Positions 25,290-32,555 of a DNA stretch of 64,000 bases are shown piece by piece. Position 1 is the first letter of the stretch; every line of letters begins with the position of its first letter. Under the pieces are notes generated by a model. It worked only from the letters and a program-made list of their open reading frames with translations, searched no databases and had not been told where the DNA came from. The position numbers and the translations under genes were made by a program. Source of the DNA: Streptomyces sp. NBC_00287 (GTDB lineage Bacteria; Actinomycetota; Actinomycetes; Streptomycetales; Streptomycetaceae); the NCBI RefSeq assembly GCF_036173105.1, contig NZ_CP108053.1:4340001-4404000 (forward strand). The letters run 5' to 3'.

Positions 25290-25370
25290 GTTCACTCCAC
25301 TCATCGGCGTGACGATGAAGGTACCGCGAGGTGGGGCCCCGCTAACCCCGGGCCAAAGGCTCCCAGGGGG

Positions 25371-26297
25371 CTAGGAGTGACCCAAGTCCGCCGCGTCCTC
25401 GTCCGACACCGCCGGTACCGATCCCGAGTCCGGTGCCGGGCGCAGTGGGAAGGGGTCGACCCTCGTCTCGTCGATCACCGGTGGGGCCGGCTGCGGGGGC
25501 TTGGGCATGACGGCCGCCTCGGAGTGGCCGCCGCAGCCGTAGGTCAGGGAGACGACGCGGCCGTCGGCCGGGGAGAACTCGTTGGCGCAGACGCCGAAGG
25601 CCTGGCCCAGGGAGCCGCCGAGCCGCATCAGGAAGCCGCAGCTGACGCAGGAAGCGGGGGCGGCCTGTGCCATCGGGGTCTTGGCGCCGAACGCCTCCTC
25701 CCAGCGGTCCGCGGCGACATGGAGGCCGTAGCGGGACAGGACCCGGGCCCGGCGCATGCCCAGTTCCTCGGCGACCGCGGCGATCGAGCCCCGGGTGGGG
25801 GCGACCGGCAGGTGGGCGGGGGTGCCGGCGGTGACCTCGGCGTCCTCGGCCTCGACCAGCTCGGCCATCTCGTGCGAGACGGGCGAGCTCGGCACCGGCT
25901 CGTCCTCGCCGGTGTAGCCGGGCTCCAGGCGGAGGTCCTCGGCGTCGGTGGGGAGCAGGTCGCCGGGGCCCATGTCGCCGGGGCGCAGCCGCTCGCTCCA
26001 CGGCACCCACTCGGGGGCCAGCAGCGCGTCCGGTCCTGGCAGCAGGACGACCTCGTCCAAGGTCACGAACTTCGCGCGGGAGGCCCTCGCCACGGTCACG
26101 GCCCAGCGCCAGCCGCGGTACCCGAGCTCCTTGCACTCGAAGAAGTGCGTGACAACGCGGTCGCCCTCGGAGACCAGACCCACGTGCTCCCCGACGACGC
26201 CGGGTGCGGCTGCCTCCTCGGCGGCGGTGCGGGCGAGGTCGGTCGCCTCGGCGCACAGGCGGTCGGGGGTGCGGCTTCGCGTTGTCGCTGCGCTCAC
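25371..26297 (-). CDS. DUF3027 protein
   Basis: A 308-residue actinobacterial protein of the DUF3027 family. Conserved segments are EHVGLVSEGDRVVTHFFECK, GYRGWRWAVTVARA and VPWSERLRPGDMGPGDLLP. A C-terminal Cys set (SCVSCGFLMRLGGSLGQAFG ... CANEFSPADG ... YGCGGHSE) could bind zinc and resembles zinc-ribbon proteins. The GTG start at 26297 is preceded by GGAGAG. The role is unknown. It lies upstream of the sacsin-like ATPase gene, and the pair may be functionally linked. Confidence 0.85.
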   Translation of the reverse strand: MSAATTRSRTPDRLCAEATDLARTAAEEAAAPGVVGEHVGLVSEGDRVVTHFFECKELGYRGWRWAVTVARASRAKFVTLDEVVLLPGPDALLAPEWVPWSERLRPGDMGPGDLLPTDAEDLRLEPGYTGEDEPVPSSPVSHEMAELVEAEDAEVTAGTPAHLPVAPTRGSIAAVAEELGMRRARVLSRYGLHVAADRWEEAFGAKTPMAQAAPASCVSCGFLMRLGGSLGQAFGVCANEFSPADGRVVSLTYGCGGHSEAAVMPKPPQPAPPVIDETRVDPFPLRPAPDSGSVPAVSDEDAADLGHS

Positions 26298-26570
26298 AGG
26301 TATCGCTTCTCTCCTACGCCGTCTCTCGGGTGCGGCTGCCTGAAGGCGGCGGGGCGGGCGGACGGAGCGGACCGAAGGACCGCGTCGACGTCGTCGCCCC
26401 CTCGCACTCGGGCGCACCTGTCACCATCCATTCTGCGGGATGGCCGAGATACGCACGCTACCTGCTCACCGGCGCTCGGCCTACACCGACGGTCGCAAAC
26501 CGCTGACAAAGCCACCGCCATACGCGCGGTAACCGCACTACGTACGCCCATCTCGGGGCACTATGACGTC

Positions 26571-27995
26571 GTGGCAGCCGCGCGGACGCCTCAAGGAGCC
26601 ACCGGGGTCGGTGGGGACAGGGGCCGCAGCAGAAGCGGCGGTTCGGGCCGACTCGGCGGCGCCGTCCGCTCCGTCGGACGTGCCCTGCACTTTCCGGTCA
26701 CCGGCACCGCCCGCGGTATCCGCAAGGCGACGCACGCGCAAGGAGCGGGCGAGTCAGGCCTCGGCAAGCTGATCGAACTGCACGGCGTGAACGGCGCCGG
26801 GGACATGATGATCACCGTCGCCCTAGCCTCCACCGTGTTCTTCTCCGTGCCCACCGACGAGGCCCGCGGCCGGGTCGCGCTCTACCTGGGCATCACCATG
26901 GCGCCCTTCACGCTCCTCGCGCCCGTGATCGGCCCCCTCCTCGACCGCGTCCCGCACGGCCGCCGGGCGGCGATGGCATGCGCGATGCTCGCCCGGGCCC
27001 TGCTCGCGCTGGTCCTGTCCCGCGCGGTGATCACCGGCGGCATCGAGCTGTACCCGGCGGCGCTCGGCGTGCTGGTGTCGTCGAAGGCGTACGGCGTGGT
27101 CAGAAGCGCGGTCGTGCCCCGGCTGCTGCCACCCCGCTTCTCCCTGGTGAAGGCGAACTCACGGGTCACCCTCGGCGGGCTGCTGGCCACCGGGGTGGCC
27201 GCGCCGATCGGCGCCGGGCTCCAGGCGATCGGGCCCCGCTGGCCGCTCTACGGCGCCTTCGTGATCTTCATGCTGGGCGCGTTCCTGTCGTTCACGCTGC
27301 CGCCGAAGGTCGACTCGGCGAAGGGCGAGGACACCGCGCTGCTGGCGGCGGACGAGCAGCATCTGCACGGACCGCACCTCAAGCCCGTCAAGCGCCCCGG
27401 GCTGCGCACGGTCGGCCTCGCCGTCACCCACGCGCTCGGCGCCAACGCCGCCCTGCGCTGTCTGTCCGGCTTCCTGATCTTCTTCCTCGCCTTCCTGCTG
27501 CGCGAGCATCCGCTGGCCGGCCAGAGCGCCGCGGTGTCGCTGGGCATAGTGGCCGTCTCGGCCGGGGTGGGCAACGCCTGCGGTACGGCGGTCGGGGCGT
27601 GGCTGCGATCGCGCGCCCCGGAGATCATCATCGTGACCGTCGTGGGCGTTGTGCTGACCGCGGCGATCACCGCGGCGGCCTTCTTCAGCGCCGCCCTGGT
27701 GGCCTGCCTCGCGGCGGTCGCCGGGTTCTCGCAGGCGCTGGCCAAGCTGTCCCTGGACGCGCTGATCCAGCGGGACGTCCCGGAGCTGGTGCGCACCTCC
27801 GCCTTCGCCCGCTCCGAGACGCTGCTGCAGATGTCCTGGGTGCTCGGCGGCGCGATCGGCATCGTGCTGCCGCTGAACGGCACCCTGGGCATGACGGTGG
27901 GCGCCACGATCGTCGCCGCGGGCTGGCTGACCACGGTCCACGGCCTGATCGTCTCGGCCCGGCACGGCGGCCCACCGCGGACTGGGGTGGCGTAA
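26571..27995 (+). CDS. MFS transporter
   Basis: A 474-residue protein. A cytoplasmic N-terminus of about 70 Gly/Arg-rich residues precedes 12 hydrophobic segments, for example MMITVALASTVFFSVPT, VALYLGITMAPFTLLAPVIG and GLLATGVAAPIGAGLQAIG. An intracellular loop with PPKVDSAKGEDTALL separates the halves. It lacks a clear sugar-porter or drug-pump signature. The GTG at 26571 is the best start for the mapped frame, which otherwise runs far upstream antisense to other genes. It is divergent from DUF3027 with about 270 bases between. The substrate is unknown. Confidence 0.85.
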   Translation: MAAARTPQGATGVGGDRGRSRSGGSGRLGGAVRSVGRALHFPVTGTARGIRKATHAQGAGESGLGKLIELHGVNGAGDMMITVALASTVFFSVPTDEARGRVALYLGITMAPFTLLAPVIGPLLDRVPHGRRAAMACAMLARALLALVLSRAVITGGIELYPAALGVLVSSKAYGVVRSAVVPRLLPPRFSLVKANSRVTLGGLLATGVAAPIGAGLQAIGPRWPLYGAFVIFMLGAFLSFTLPPKVDSAKGEDTALLAADEQHLHGPHLKPVKRPGLRTVGLAVTHALGANAALRCLSGFLIFFLAFLLREHPLAGQSAAVSLGIVAVSAGVGNACGTAVGAWLRSRAPEIIIVTVVGVVLTAAITAAAFFSAALVACLAAVAGFSQALAKLSLDALIQRDVPELVRTSAFARSETLLQMSWVLGGAIGIVLPLNGTLGMTVGATIVAAGWLTTVHGLIVSARHGGPPRTGVA

Positions 27996-28044
27996 CGCAC
28001 GGCACGCCGCACCCCCACGTAAAGAGACCGCAGGACGCTCCCGA

Positions 28045-28050
28045 TAGCCT
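28045..28050 (+). promoter_or_regulatory. -10 box of leaderless DUF2771 promoter
   Basis: TAGCCT lies exactly 6 bases before the ATG at 28057, and no Shine-Dalgarno sequence intervenes. Confidence 0.5.
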
Positions 28051-28056
28051 TCGCCC

Positions 28057-28536
28057 ATGACCCTGCTGCAATCCGCTGTGCGACGCCGCCGCGCGCTCGC
28101 CGCCGCCGGCGCCGTATCCGCCGGACTGCTCGTCCTTTCGGCCTGCGACAAGCCCACGCCGATCGCCACGATCACCGTCGGTTCGTCCTCGGTCAGCGAG
28201 GAGGCCACCTGCGGTGGCGAGGGTGAGGCCCTGCAGACCGCGGACCTGACGAAGTGCCTGAAGGACACCGACATCGAGTCCATCAGCGTGGACCCGGACG
28301 AGACCGTTCGCTTCGGTGTCGACCCGGAGATCGCGGACAACGGCTGGACGATCCTGATGAACGGCCAGCCGCTGCTCACCGAGCCCCTCAAGAAGACGTA
28401 CACGACGATCCCGGGCAGCGTGTTCTTCAACGCCCAGTACGGCGCGCAGGGCAACTCGACTCTGGTGTCCATCCGAGAAGGCGGCGAGAACGAAACCACC
28501 GGTCTGTGGTCCTTCAAGCTGAAGAAGGACAGCTGA
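28057..28536 (+). CDS. DUF2771 lipoprotein
   Basis: A 159-residue protein. A twin-Arg-rich N-terminus (RRRRALAAAG), a hydrophobic core and the lipobox LSAC (about residue 29-32) make it a lipoprotein anchored outside the cell. The mature part is a small beta-rich domain with SVSEEATCGGEGEAL and LTKCLKDTD, where two Cys may pair. This family regularly precedes the futalosine-pathway genes in Streptomyces, and here it overlaps mqnB. Its role in menaquinone synthesis, if any, is unknown. Confidence 0.85.
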   Translation: MTLLQSAVRRRRALAAAGAVSAGLLVLSACDKPTPIATITVGSSSVSEEATCGGEGEALQTADLTKCLKDTDIESISVDPDETVRFGVDPEIADNGWTILMNGQPLLTEPLKKTYTTIPGSVFFNAQYGAQGNSTLVSIREGGENETTGLWSFKLKKDS

Positions 28537-29177
28537 TCGCGTCCCCCGCACGCATCCTCGTGGCCACCGCCGTCCCCGCCGAGCGGGACGCGGTGGCACG
28601 GGCGTTCCCGGGTGACGTCCTGGCCGTGGGCGTCGGTCCGGCCCGTGCCGCCGCCACGACGGCCACGGCCCTCACGAGGACCTCGTACGACCTGGTGATC
28701 TCCGCCGGAATCGCCGGCGGTTTCGCCCCCCACGCCCCCGTCGGCTCCCTCGTCGTCGCCGACGAGATCACTGCGGCCGACCTGGGCGCCGAGACGCCCG
28801 ACGGCTTCCTGCCGGTCACCGAGCTCGGCTTCGGCACCGTCACCCACCGTCCCCCCGAAGCACTCGTACGGGAGACCGCGACCGCCACCGGCGCCCTGAC
28901 CGGCGCCGTGCTCACCGTCTCCACCGTGACCGGCACCGCCCTCCGCGCCACCGCGCTGCGCGAGCGCCACCCGACGGCCCTCGCCGAGGCCATGGAGGGC
29001 TTCGGGGTCGCCGAGGCGGCCGCCGCGCACGGCGTGCCCGTGCTGGAGATCCGGGCCGTGTCGAATGCCGTGGGCCCGCGCGACCGCGCGTCCTGGCGCA
29101 TCGGCGAGGCACTCGACGCCCTGGCGGCGGGCTTCGGGAAGCTCACACCCGTACTGGAGAGTTGGAAGTCGGTATGA
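28533..29177 (+). CDS. mqnB: Futalosine hydrolase
   Basis: A protein of about 214 residues that removes hypoxanthine from futalosine in the alternative menaquinone pathway. It belongs to the nucleoside-phosphorylase/MTAN fold: RILVATAVPAERDAVA, SAGIAGGFAPHAPVGSLVVA, a substrate-pocket acidic motif AEAMEGFGVAEAAAAHGV, and IRAVSNAVGPRDRASWRIGE. The start is uncertain. The first beta strand (ARILVATAV) needs an upstream start, but no ATG or GTG lies close: I use CTG 28533, which overlaps the DUF2771 stop and follows GAAGAAGGA. GTG 28506 or GTG 28560 are alternatives. It is translationally coupled to mqnD. Confidence 0.85.
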   Translation: MIASPARILVATAVPAERDAVARAFPGDVLAVGVGPARAAATTATALTRTSYDLVISAGIAGGFAPHAPVGSLVVADEITAADLGAETPDGFLPVTELGFGTVTHRPPEALVRETATATGALTGAVLTVSTVTGTALRATALRERHPTALAEAMEGFGVAEAAAAHGVPVLEIRAVSNAVGPRDRASWRIGEALDALAAGFGKLTPVLESWKSV

Positions 29178-30013
29178 GGCTGCAGATCGCGTACTCCCCC
29201 TGCCCGAACGACACCTTCGTCTTCGACGCCCTCGCGCACGGCCGGATCCCCGGCGGGCCCGAGCTGGACGTGACGTTCGCGGACATCGACCTCACCAACG
29301 GCATGGCCGAGCGCGGTGAGTTGGATGTGCTGAAGGTGTCGTACGCGGTGCTGCCGTACGTCCTCGACGAGTACGCGCTGCTGCCCTGCGGGGGCGCGCT
29401 GGGCCGGGGTTGCGGTCCGCTGGTGCTGACCCGGGAGGCCGGGGTGGACCTCACCGGCCGTACGGTCGCGGTGCCCAGCGAGCGGTCGACGGCGTACCTG
29501 CTGTTCCGCCTCTGGGCAGCGGAAACCCTCCCGGGCGGGGTCGGGGAGATCGTGGTGATGCCGTTCCACGAGATCATGCCGGCCGTGCGGGACGGGAAGG
29601 TCGACGCGGGACTCGTCATCCACGAGGCCCGGTTCACGTACCAGAACTACGGGCTGCACAAGCTCGCGGACATGGGCGAGCACTGGGAGCACACCACCGG
29701 GCTGCCCATCCCGCTCGGCGCGATCATCGCCAAGCGGGCCCTCGGCGCCGAGCGGCTGACCCACCTCGCCGAGTCGATCCGCGCCTCGGTGCTGGCCGCC
29801 TGGGACGACCCCGAGGTGTCCCGGCCGTATGTCATGGAGCACGCCCAGGAGATGGACCCGGCCGTCGCCGACCAGCACATCGGGCTGTACGTCAATGAGT
29901 TCACAGCGGATCTCGGCGAGGACGGTTATGCGGCCGTGCGCGGGCTGCTCACACGTGCGGCGGCCGAGGGGCTGTTGCCGCCCCTCGGCCCGGATGCACT
30001 GGATTTCCCCTGA
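29174..30013 (+). CDS. mqnD: 1,4-dihydroxy-6-naphthoate synthase
   Basis: A 279-residue enzyme of the futalosine pathway that makes 1,4-dihydroxy-6-naphthoate from cyclic dehypoxanthine futalosine. It has the periplasmic-binding-protein-like fold: LQIAYSPCPNDTFVFDALAHG at the N-terminus, the conserved YAVLPYVLDEYALLPCGGALG, the loop VAVPSERSTAYLLFRLW and catalytic-region VIHEARFTYQNYGLHK with His. The ATG at 29174 overlaps the mqnB stop (ATGA), which fixes the start. Its operon with mqnB shows that the organism uses the futalosine route rather than the MenD route. Confidence 0.95.
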   Translation: MRLQIAYSPCPNDTFVFDALAHGRIPGGPELDVTFADIDLTNGMAERGELDVLKVSYAVLPYVLDEYALLPCGGALGRGCGPLVLTREAGVDLTGRTVAVPSERSTAYLLFRLWAAETLPGGVGEIVVMPFHEIMPAVRDGKVDAGLVIHEARFTYQNYGLHKLADMGEHWEHTTGLPIPLGAIIAKRALGAERLTHLAESIRASVLAAWDDPEVSRPYVMEHAQEMDPAVADQHIGLYVNEFTADLGEDGYAAVRGLLTRAAAEGLLPPLGPDALDFP

Positions 30014-30020
30014 CGGGTGC

Positions 30021-30404
30021 TTATACGTCGAGCTGGTCTGCCACCGCGCGCAGCAGACCGGCGATCTTCTTGCCGGCGGCCTTGTCGGGATAGCGGCCCC
30101 TCTCCAGCATCGGCGTGATGTTCTCAAGGAGGGTCGTCAAATCCTGGACGATGGAAGCCAGCTCGTCCGGCTTCTTGCGCTGCGCCGCAGCGACCGAGGG
30201 GGTCGGGTCGAGAATCGTGACGGACAGGGCCTGGTCGCCGCGCTGCCCGGCGACGACCCCGAACTCGACTCGCTGGCCCGGCTTGAGCGTCTCGACTCCG
30301 GCGGGGAGGACCGAGGAATGGACGAAGACGTCACCGCCGTCGTCGCGGGAGAGAAAGCCGAAGCCCTTCTCGCTGTTGAACCACTTGACCTTGCCGGTAG
30401 GCAC
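30021..30404 (-). CDS. Cold-shock domain protein with C-terminal extension
   Basis: A 127-residue protein. Residues 1-66 form a cold-shock OB-fold with RNP1 (KGFGFLS) and RNP2 (VFVHSSV). The C-terminal 60 residues (DELASIVQDLTTLLENITPM and on) form a helical extension that ordinary 67-residue Csp proteins lack. It binds single-stranded nucleic acid, probably RNA. The GTG start at 30404 gives the family N-terminus PTGKVKWFNSEKGFG, preceded by GAGGACAG. It converges with mqnD, with 7 bases between the stops. Confidence 0.9.
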   Translation of the reverse strand: MPTGKVKWFNSEKGFGFLSRDDGGDVFVHSSVLPAGVETLKPGQRVEFGVVAGQRGDQALSVTILDPTPSVAAAQRKKPDELASIVQDLTTLLENITPMLERGRYPDKAAGKKIAGLLRAVADQLDV

Positions 30405-30557
30405 GTCTGTCCTCGTCCTCGTACTCGTCGGAAAACTGCTTCGGAAAACGGCTCTTGATAGCACTGGGGCGGGTCGACCATGACCCGCCGGTACCAAGGC
30501 TAATGGTCTTCGGGCGGGTGACAAGACGTCCCCCGGTTGTTCCTTCGCGCAGGGAAC

Positions 30558-30563
30558 TACCCT
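30558..30563 (+). promoter_or_regulatory. -10 box of leaderless promoter
   Basis: TACCCT lies exactly 6 bases before the GTG at 30570, and no Shine-Dalgarno sequence intervenes. Confidence 0.45.
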
Positions 30564-30569
30564 GGTCCG

Positions 30570-30818
30570 GTGCGTGACAAAACCCAAACGAATTCCACCG
30601 CGCCCGGTGACCGACTGATCCGAGTCGGAGCGGTCGTGTTCTTCCTCGGTGCCGTGGCCACTGTGGTCACGGTGGCCCCGCTGCTGCTGGGGTCGTCGCC
30701 TTTTCCGGCCTACATGTTCGGATTGAGCATGCTCATGGGCGTCGGTTTCCTGATCGCGGGCGTGGGGGTGTTCCGGTCGATCGCGGCGGGGCGCCGTCAG
30801 GCGCGGGCGGGCCAGTAG
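30570..30818 (+). CDS. Small two-span membrane protein
   Basis: An 82-residue protein: a short polar N-terminus (RDKTQTNSTAPGDRLIRVG), two hydrophobic helices (AVVFFLGAVATVVTVAPLLL and YMFGLSMLMGVGFLIAGVGV) and a basic tail (RSIAAGRRQARAG). It should lie in the cell membrane with both ends inside. The GTG at 30570 sits 6 bases after a TANNNT box. Its end overlaps the convergent HAD gene by 22 bases. I do not know its function. Confidence 0.75.
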   Translation: MRDKTQTNSTAPGDRLIRVGAVVFFLGAVATVVTVAPLLLGSSPFPAYMFGLSMLMGVGFLIAGVGVFRSIAAGRRQARAGQ

Positions 30819-31453
30819 CCCGCGAGCCACTGCGGGAAGTGCGTGAGGTCGGCGAGCACCACATCGGCACCGGCCGCGCGCAGGGCGTCGGCGTCGTAGG
30901 GCCCGGTCGCGACGGCGACGGAGAGCGCCTCGGCGGTCCGGGCGCCGCGTACGTCGCCCAGGTGGTCGCCGACGTAGACGCCGGCGGCGTACTCGCGCAG
31001 CGCCTCCGCCTTCCGCTCGGCCCACAGGTCGCCTATCACCGCGTCGGGCTCGATGCCGAGGTGGTCGAGGTGGAGCTTGGCGTTGGGCTCGTACTTGGCG
31101 GTGACGACGATCGCGCGACCGCCCGCGGCGCGTACGGCTGCGATGGCGTCGACGGCGCCGGGGAGTGCGGGGGTCGCGCCGATGGCGAACTCCGGGTACA
31201 TCGACCGGTACAGCTCGGCGATCTCCTTGAGCCGCGCCGCCGGGAACCAGTTGGCGAGCTCCTCCTCCAGCGGCGGCCCGAGCCGGGTGATCGCGAGGTC
31301 GGCGTCGACGTAGGTCCCGGTGCGCTCGGCGAGCGCGGTGTAGCAGGCGTGGATGCCGGGGCGGGAGTCGATGAGGGTCATGTCGAGGTCGAAGCCGACG
31401 GTGCGGGCGGACGCGGGGTTCTCGGTGGAGGCCATATGGGCCATTGTGCCCAT
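30797..31453 (-). CDS. HAD-superfamily phosphatase
   Basis: A 218-residue hydrolase of the Gph/phosphoglycolate-phosphatase-like group. Motif I is GFDLDMTLIDSRPG (nucleophile Asp and acid-base Asp), motif II is IVVTAK, and motif IV is YVGDHLGDVRGAR. The helical cap lies between I and II. Starts at 31453, 31444 and 31435 are all ATG in frame; the family N-terminus favours one of the last two, and I keep the longest. The substrate is probably a small phosphomonoester. Confidence 0.85.
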   Translation of the reverse strand: MGTMAHMASTENPASARTVGFDLDMTLIDSRPGIHACYTALAERTGTYVDADLAITRLGPPLEEELANWFPAARLKEIAELYRSMYPEFAIGATPALPGAVDAIAAVRAAGGRAIVVTAKYEPNAKLHLDHLGIEPDAVIGDLWAERKAEALREYAAGVYVGDHLGDVRGARTAEALSVAVATGPYDADALRAAGADVVLADLTHFPQWLAGYWPARA

Positions 31454-31480
31454 CCCGTACGACGAGCCCGGGGCGGCGAC

Positions 31481-32422
31481 CTACTTCTGCCGCTGCGAGC
31501 GCCACACCAGGTACAGCGCCGAGGCGACCGCGGCGCCCCGCACGACCCAGGGCCAGGTCTCGGCGACGGCGTCGTTCATCTGCCCGTCGGCGATGGGGTC
31601 GCCCCAGCGGCCGTCCGTACGGCCCCACAGCCACACGATCCCGGCGGTGACCGCGAGGCCGGGCAGGACGATGACGGCGCCCTTCTTCTCGGCGTCGGTC
31701 AGGCGGCGTGAGCCGTAGGCGAGGAGCCAGCCGAGGATCAGCACGATGAGGTTGCCGATGACGGCGCCGGTGAGCAGGAGGGCGGCGGCGAGCAGGAGGA
31801 GGGGGTTCTGCCGGCTCTTCCACTTGGCGGCGGGCAGGGCCCGGAAGCGGCGGCGCGGAGCGGGCTCCTCCTCGACCGGTTCCTCAGCCTTCTCGACGAC
31901 GGCCGCCTCTTTCGGGGGCGGGGGCTTGAGCAGCTCCGGGATCTCGACACCGCCGACGAACCCGGGGACCTCGTCCCCGACCCCGAACGGGCTGGAGTCC
32001 ACCCGCCACCAGTCGGGCTGGGCGGCACTGTCGCCGAGCTCGTGGGTGGCGGCGAGATGAGGCGAGGAGGGAACCTCGTCGCCCCCGGAGTCGGCTTCGG
32101 CGGGCCGGGGGCGCGGCACGATCCGCCGCAGCCGCTTCTCCTCACGGTCCGGCTGTACGGGCACGGAGGCGGCCGGCGCCTGGGGCGCACCGCCGCGGCC
32201 CCCGGCGGCGGTGACGACCTCGTCCGGGGTACCGAGCCGGTCGATGATCCGGCGCACGGCGGCAGGACTGTCGACGGTGACCTTGGCCCGGCGCCGGTCG
32301 ATCTCGTTCCGCAGCTCGGAGACGAGCCGCATCCGAGTACTCGACGGCAACTGCCGCTGCTGAGCCACGTCTCCGACGCGGCTCAGATACTCGTAGACGA
32401 CCTGATCGCTCTCAATACCCAC
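31481..32422 (-). CDS. Membrane protein with HAAS-like N-terminal domain
   Basis: A 313-residue protein. The first 80 residues (VVYEYLSRVGDVAQQRQLPS ... LRNEIDRRRAK ... IIDRLGTPDEVV) match the HAAS-type helical signalling domain often found with PadR regulators. A long disordered acidic linker with PPPPKEAAVVEKAEEPVEEE follows. The C-terminal third holds three to four membrane helices, including NPLLLLAAALLLTGAVIGNL. GTG 32422 is the start because GGAGGG lies 7 bases upstream. No PadR gene is adjacent. The function is unknown. Confidence 0.75.
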   Translation of the reverse strand: MGIESDQVVYEYLSRVGDVAQQRQLPSSTRMRLVSELRNEIDRRRAKVTVDSPAAVRRIIDRLGTPDEVVTAAGGRGGAPQAPAASVPVQPDREEKRLRRIVPRPRPAEADSGGDEVPSSPHLAATHELGDSAAQPDWWRVDSSPFGVGDEVPGFVGGVEIPELLKPPPPKEAAVVEKAEEPVEEEPAPRRRFRALPAAKWKSRQNPLLLLAAALLLTGAVIGNLIVLILGWLLAYGSRRLTDAEKKGAVIVLPGLAVTAGIVWLWGRTDGRWGDPIADGQMNDAVAETWPWVVRGAAVASALYLVWRSQRQK

Positions 32423-32542
32423 CGAAGTCCCTCCGGGGGTCGGCACGTTGAAACCCTACTGGGCAACAGCGTAGCCGCGGGCAGTCGTGCAGCCGGGCGG
32501 CACCGTGTGACGCAGCCGAACCCCATCGTCGTACCCAACCGC

Positions 32543-32548
32543 TAACGT
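32543..32548 (+). promoter_or_regulatory. -10-like box before the helicase-associated gene
   Basis: TAACGT ends 7 bases before the ATG at 32556. There is only a weak purine stretch (CAGG) at the ribosome-binding position. Confidence 0.35.
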
Positions 32549-32555
32549 GGGCAGG

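Noticed and set aside
22176..26570. Very long plus-strand open frame running into the MFS gene
   Set aside because: It is antisense to the sacsin-like and DUF3027 genes and has the Arg/Gly/Pro-rich composition of a shadow in high-GC DNA; only its end (from 26571) encodes a protein.
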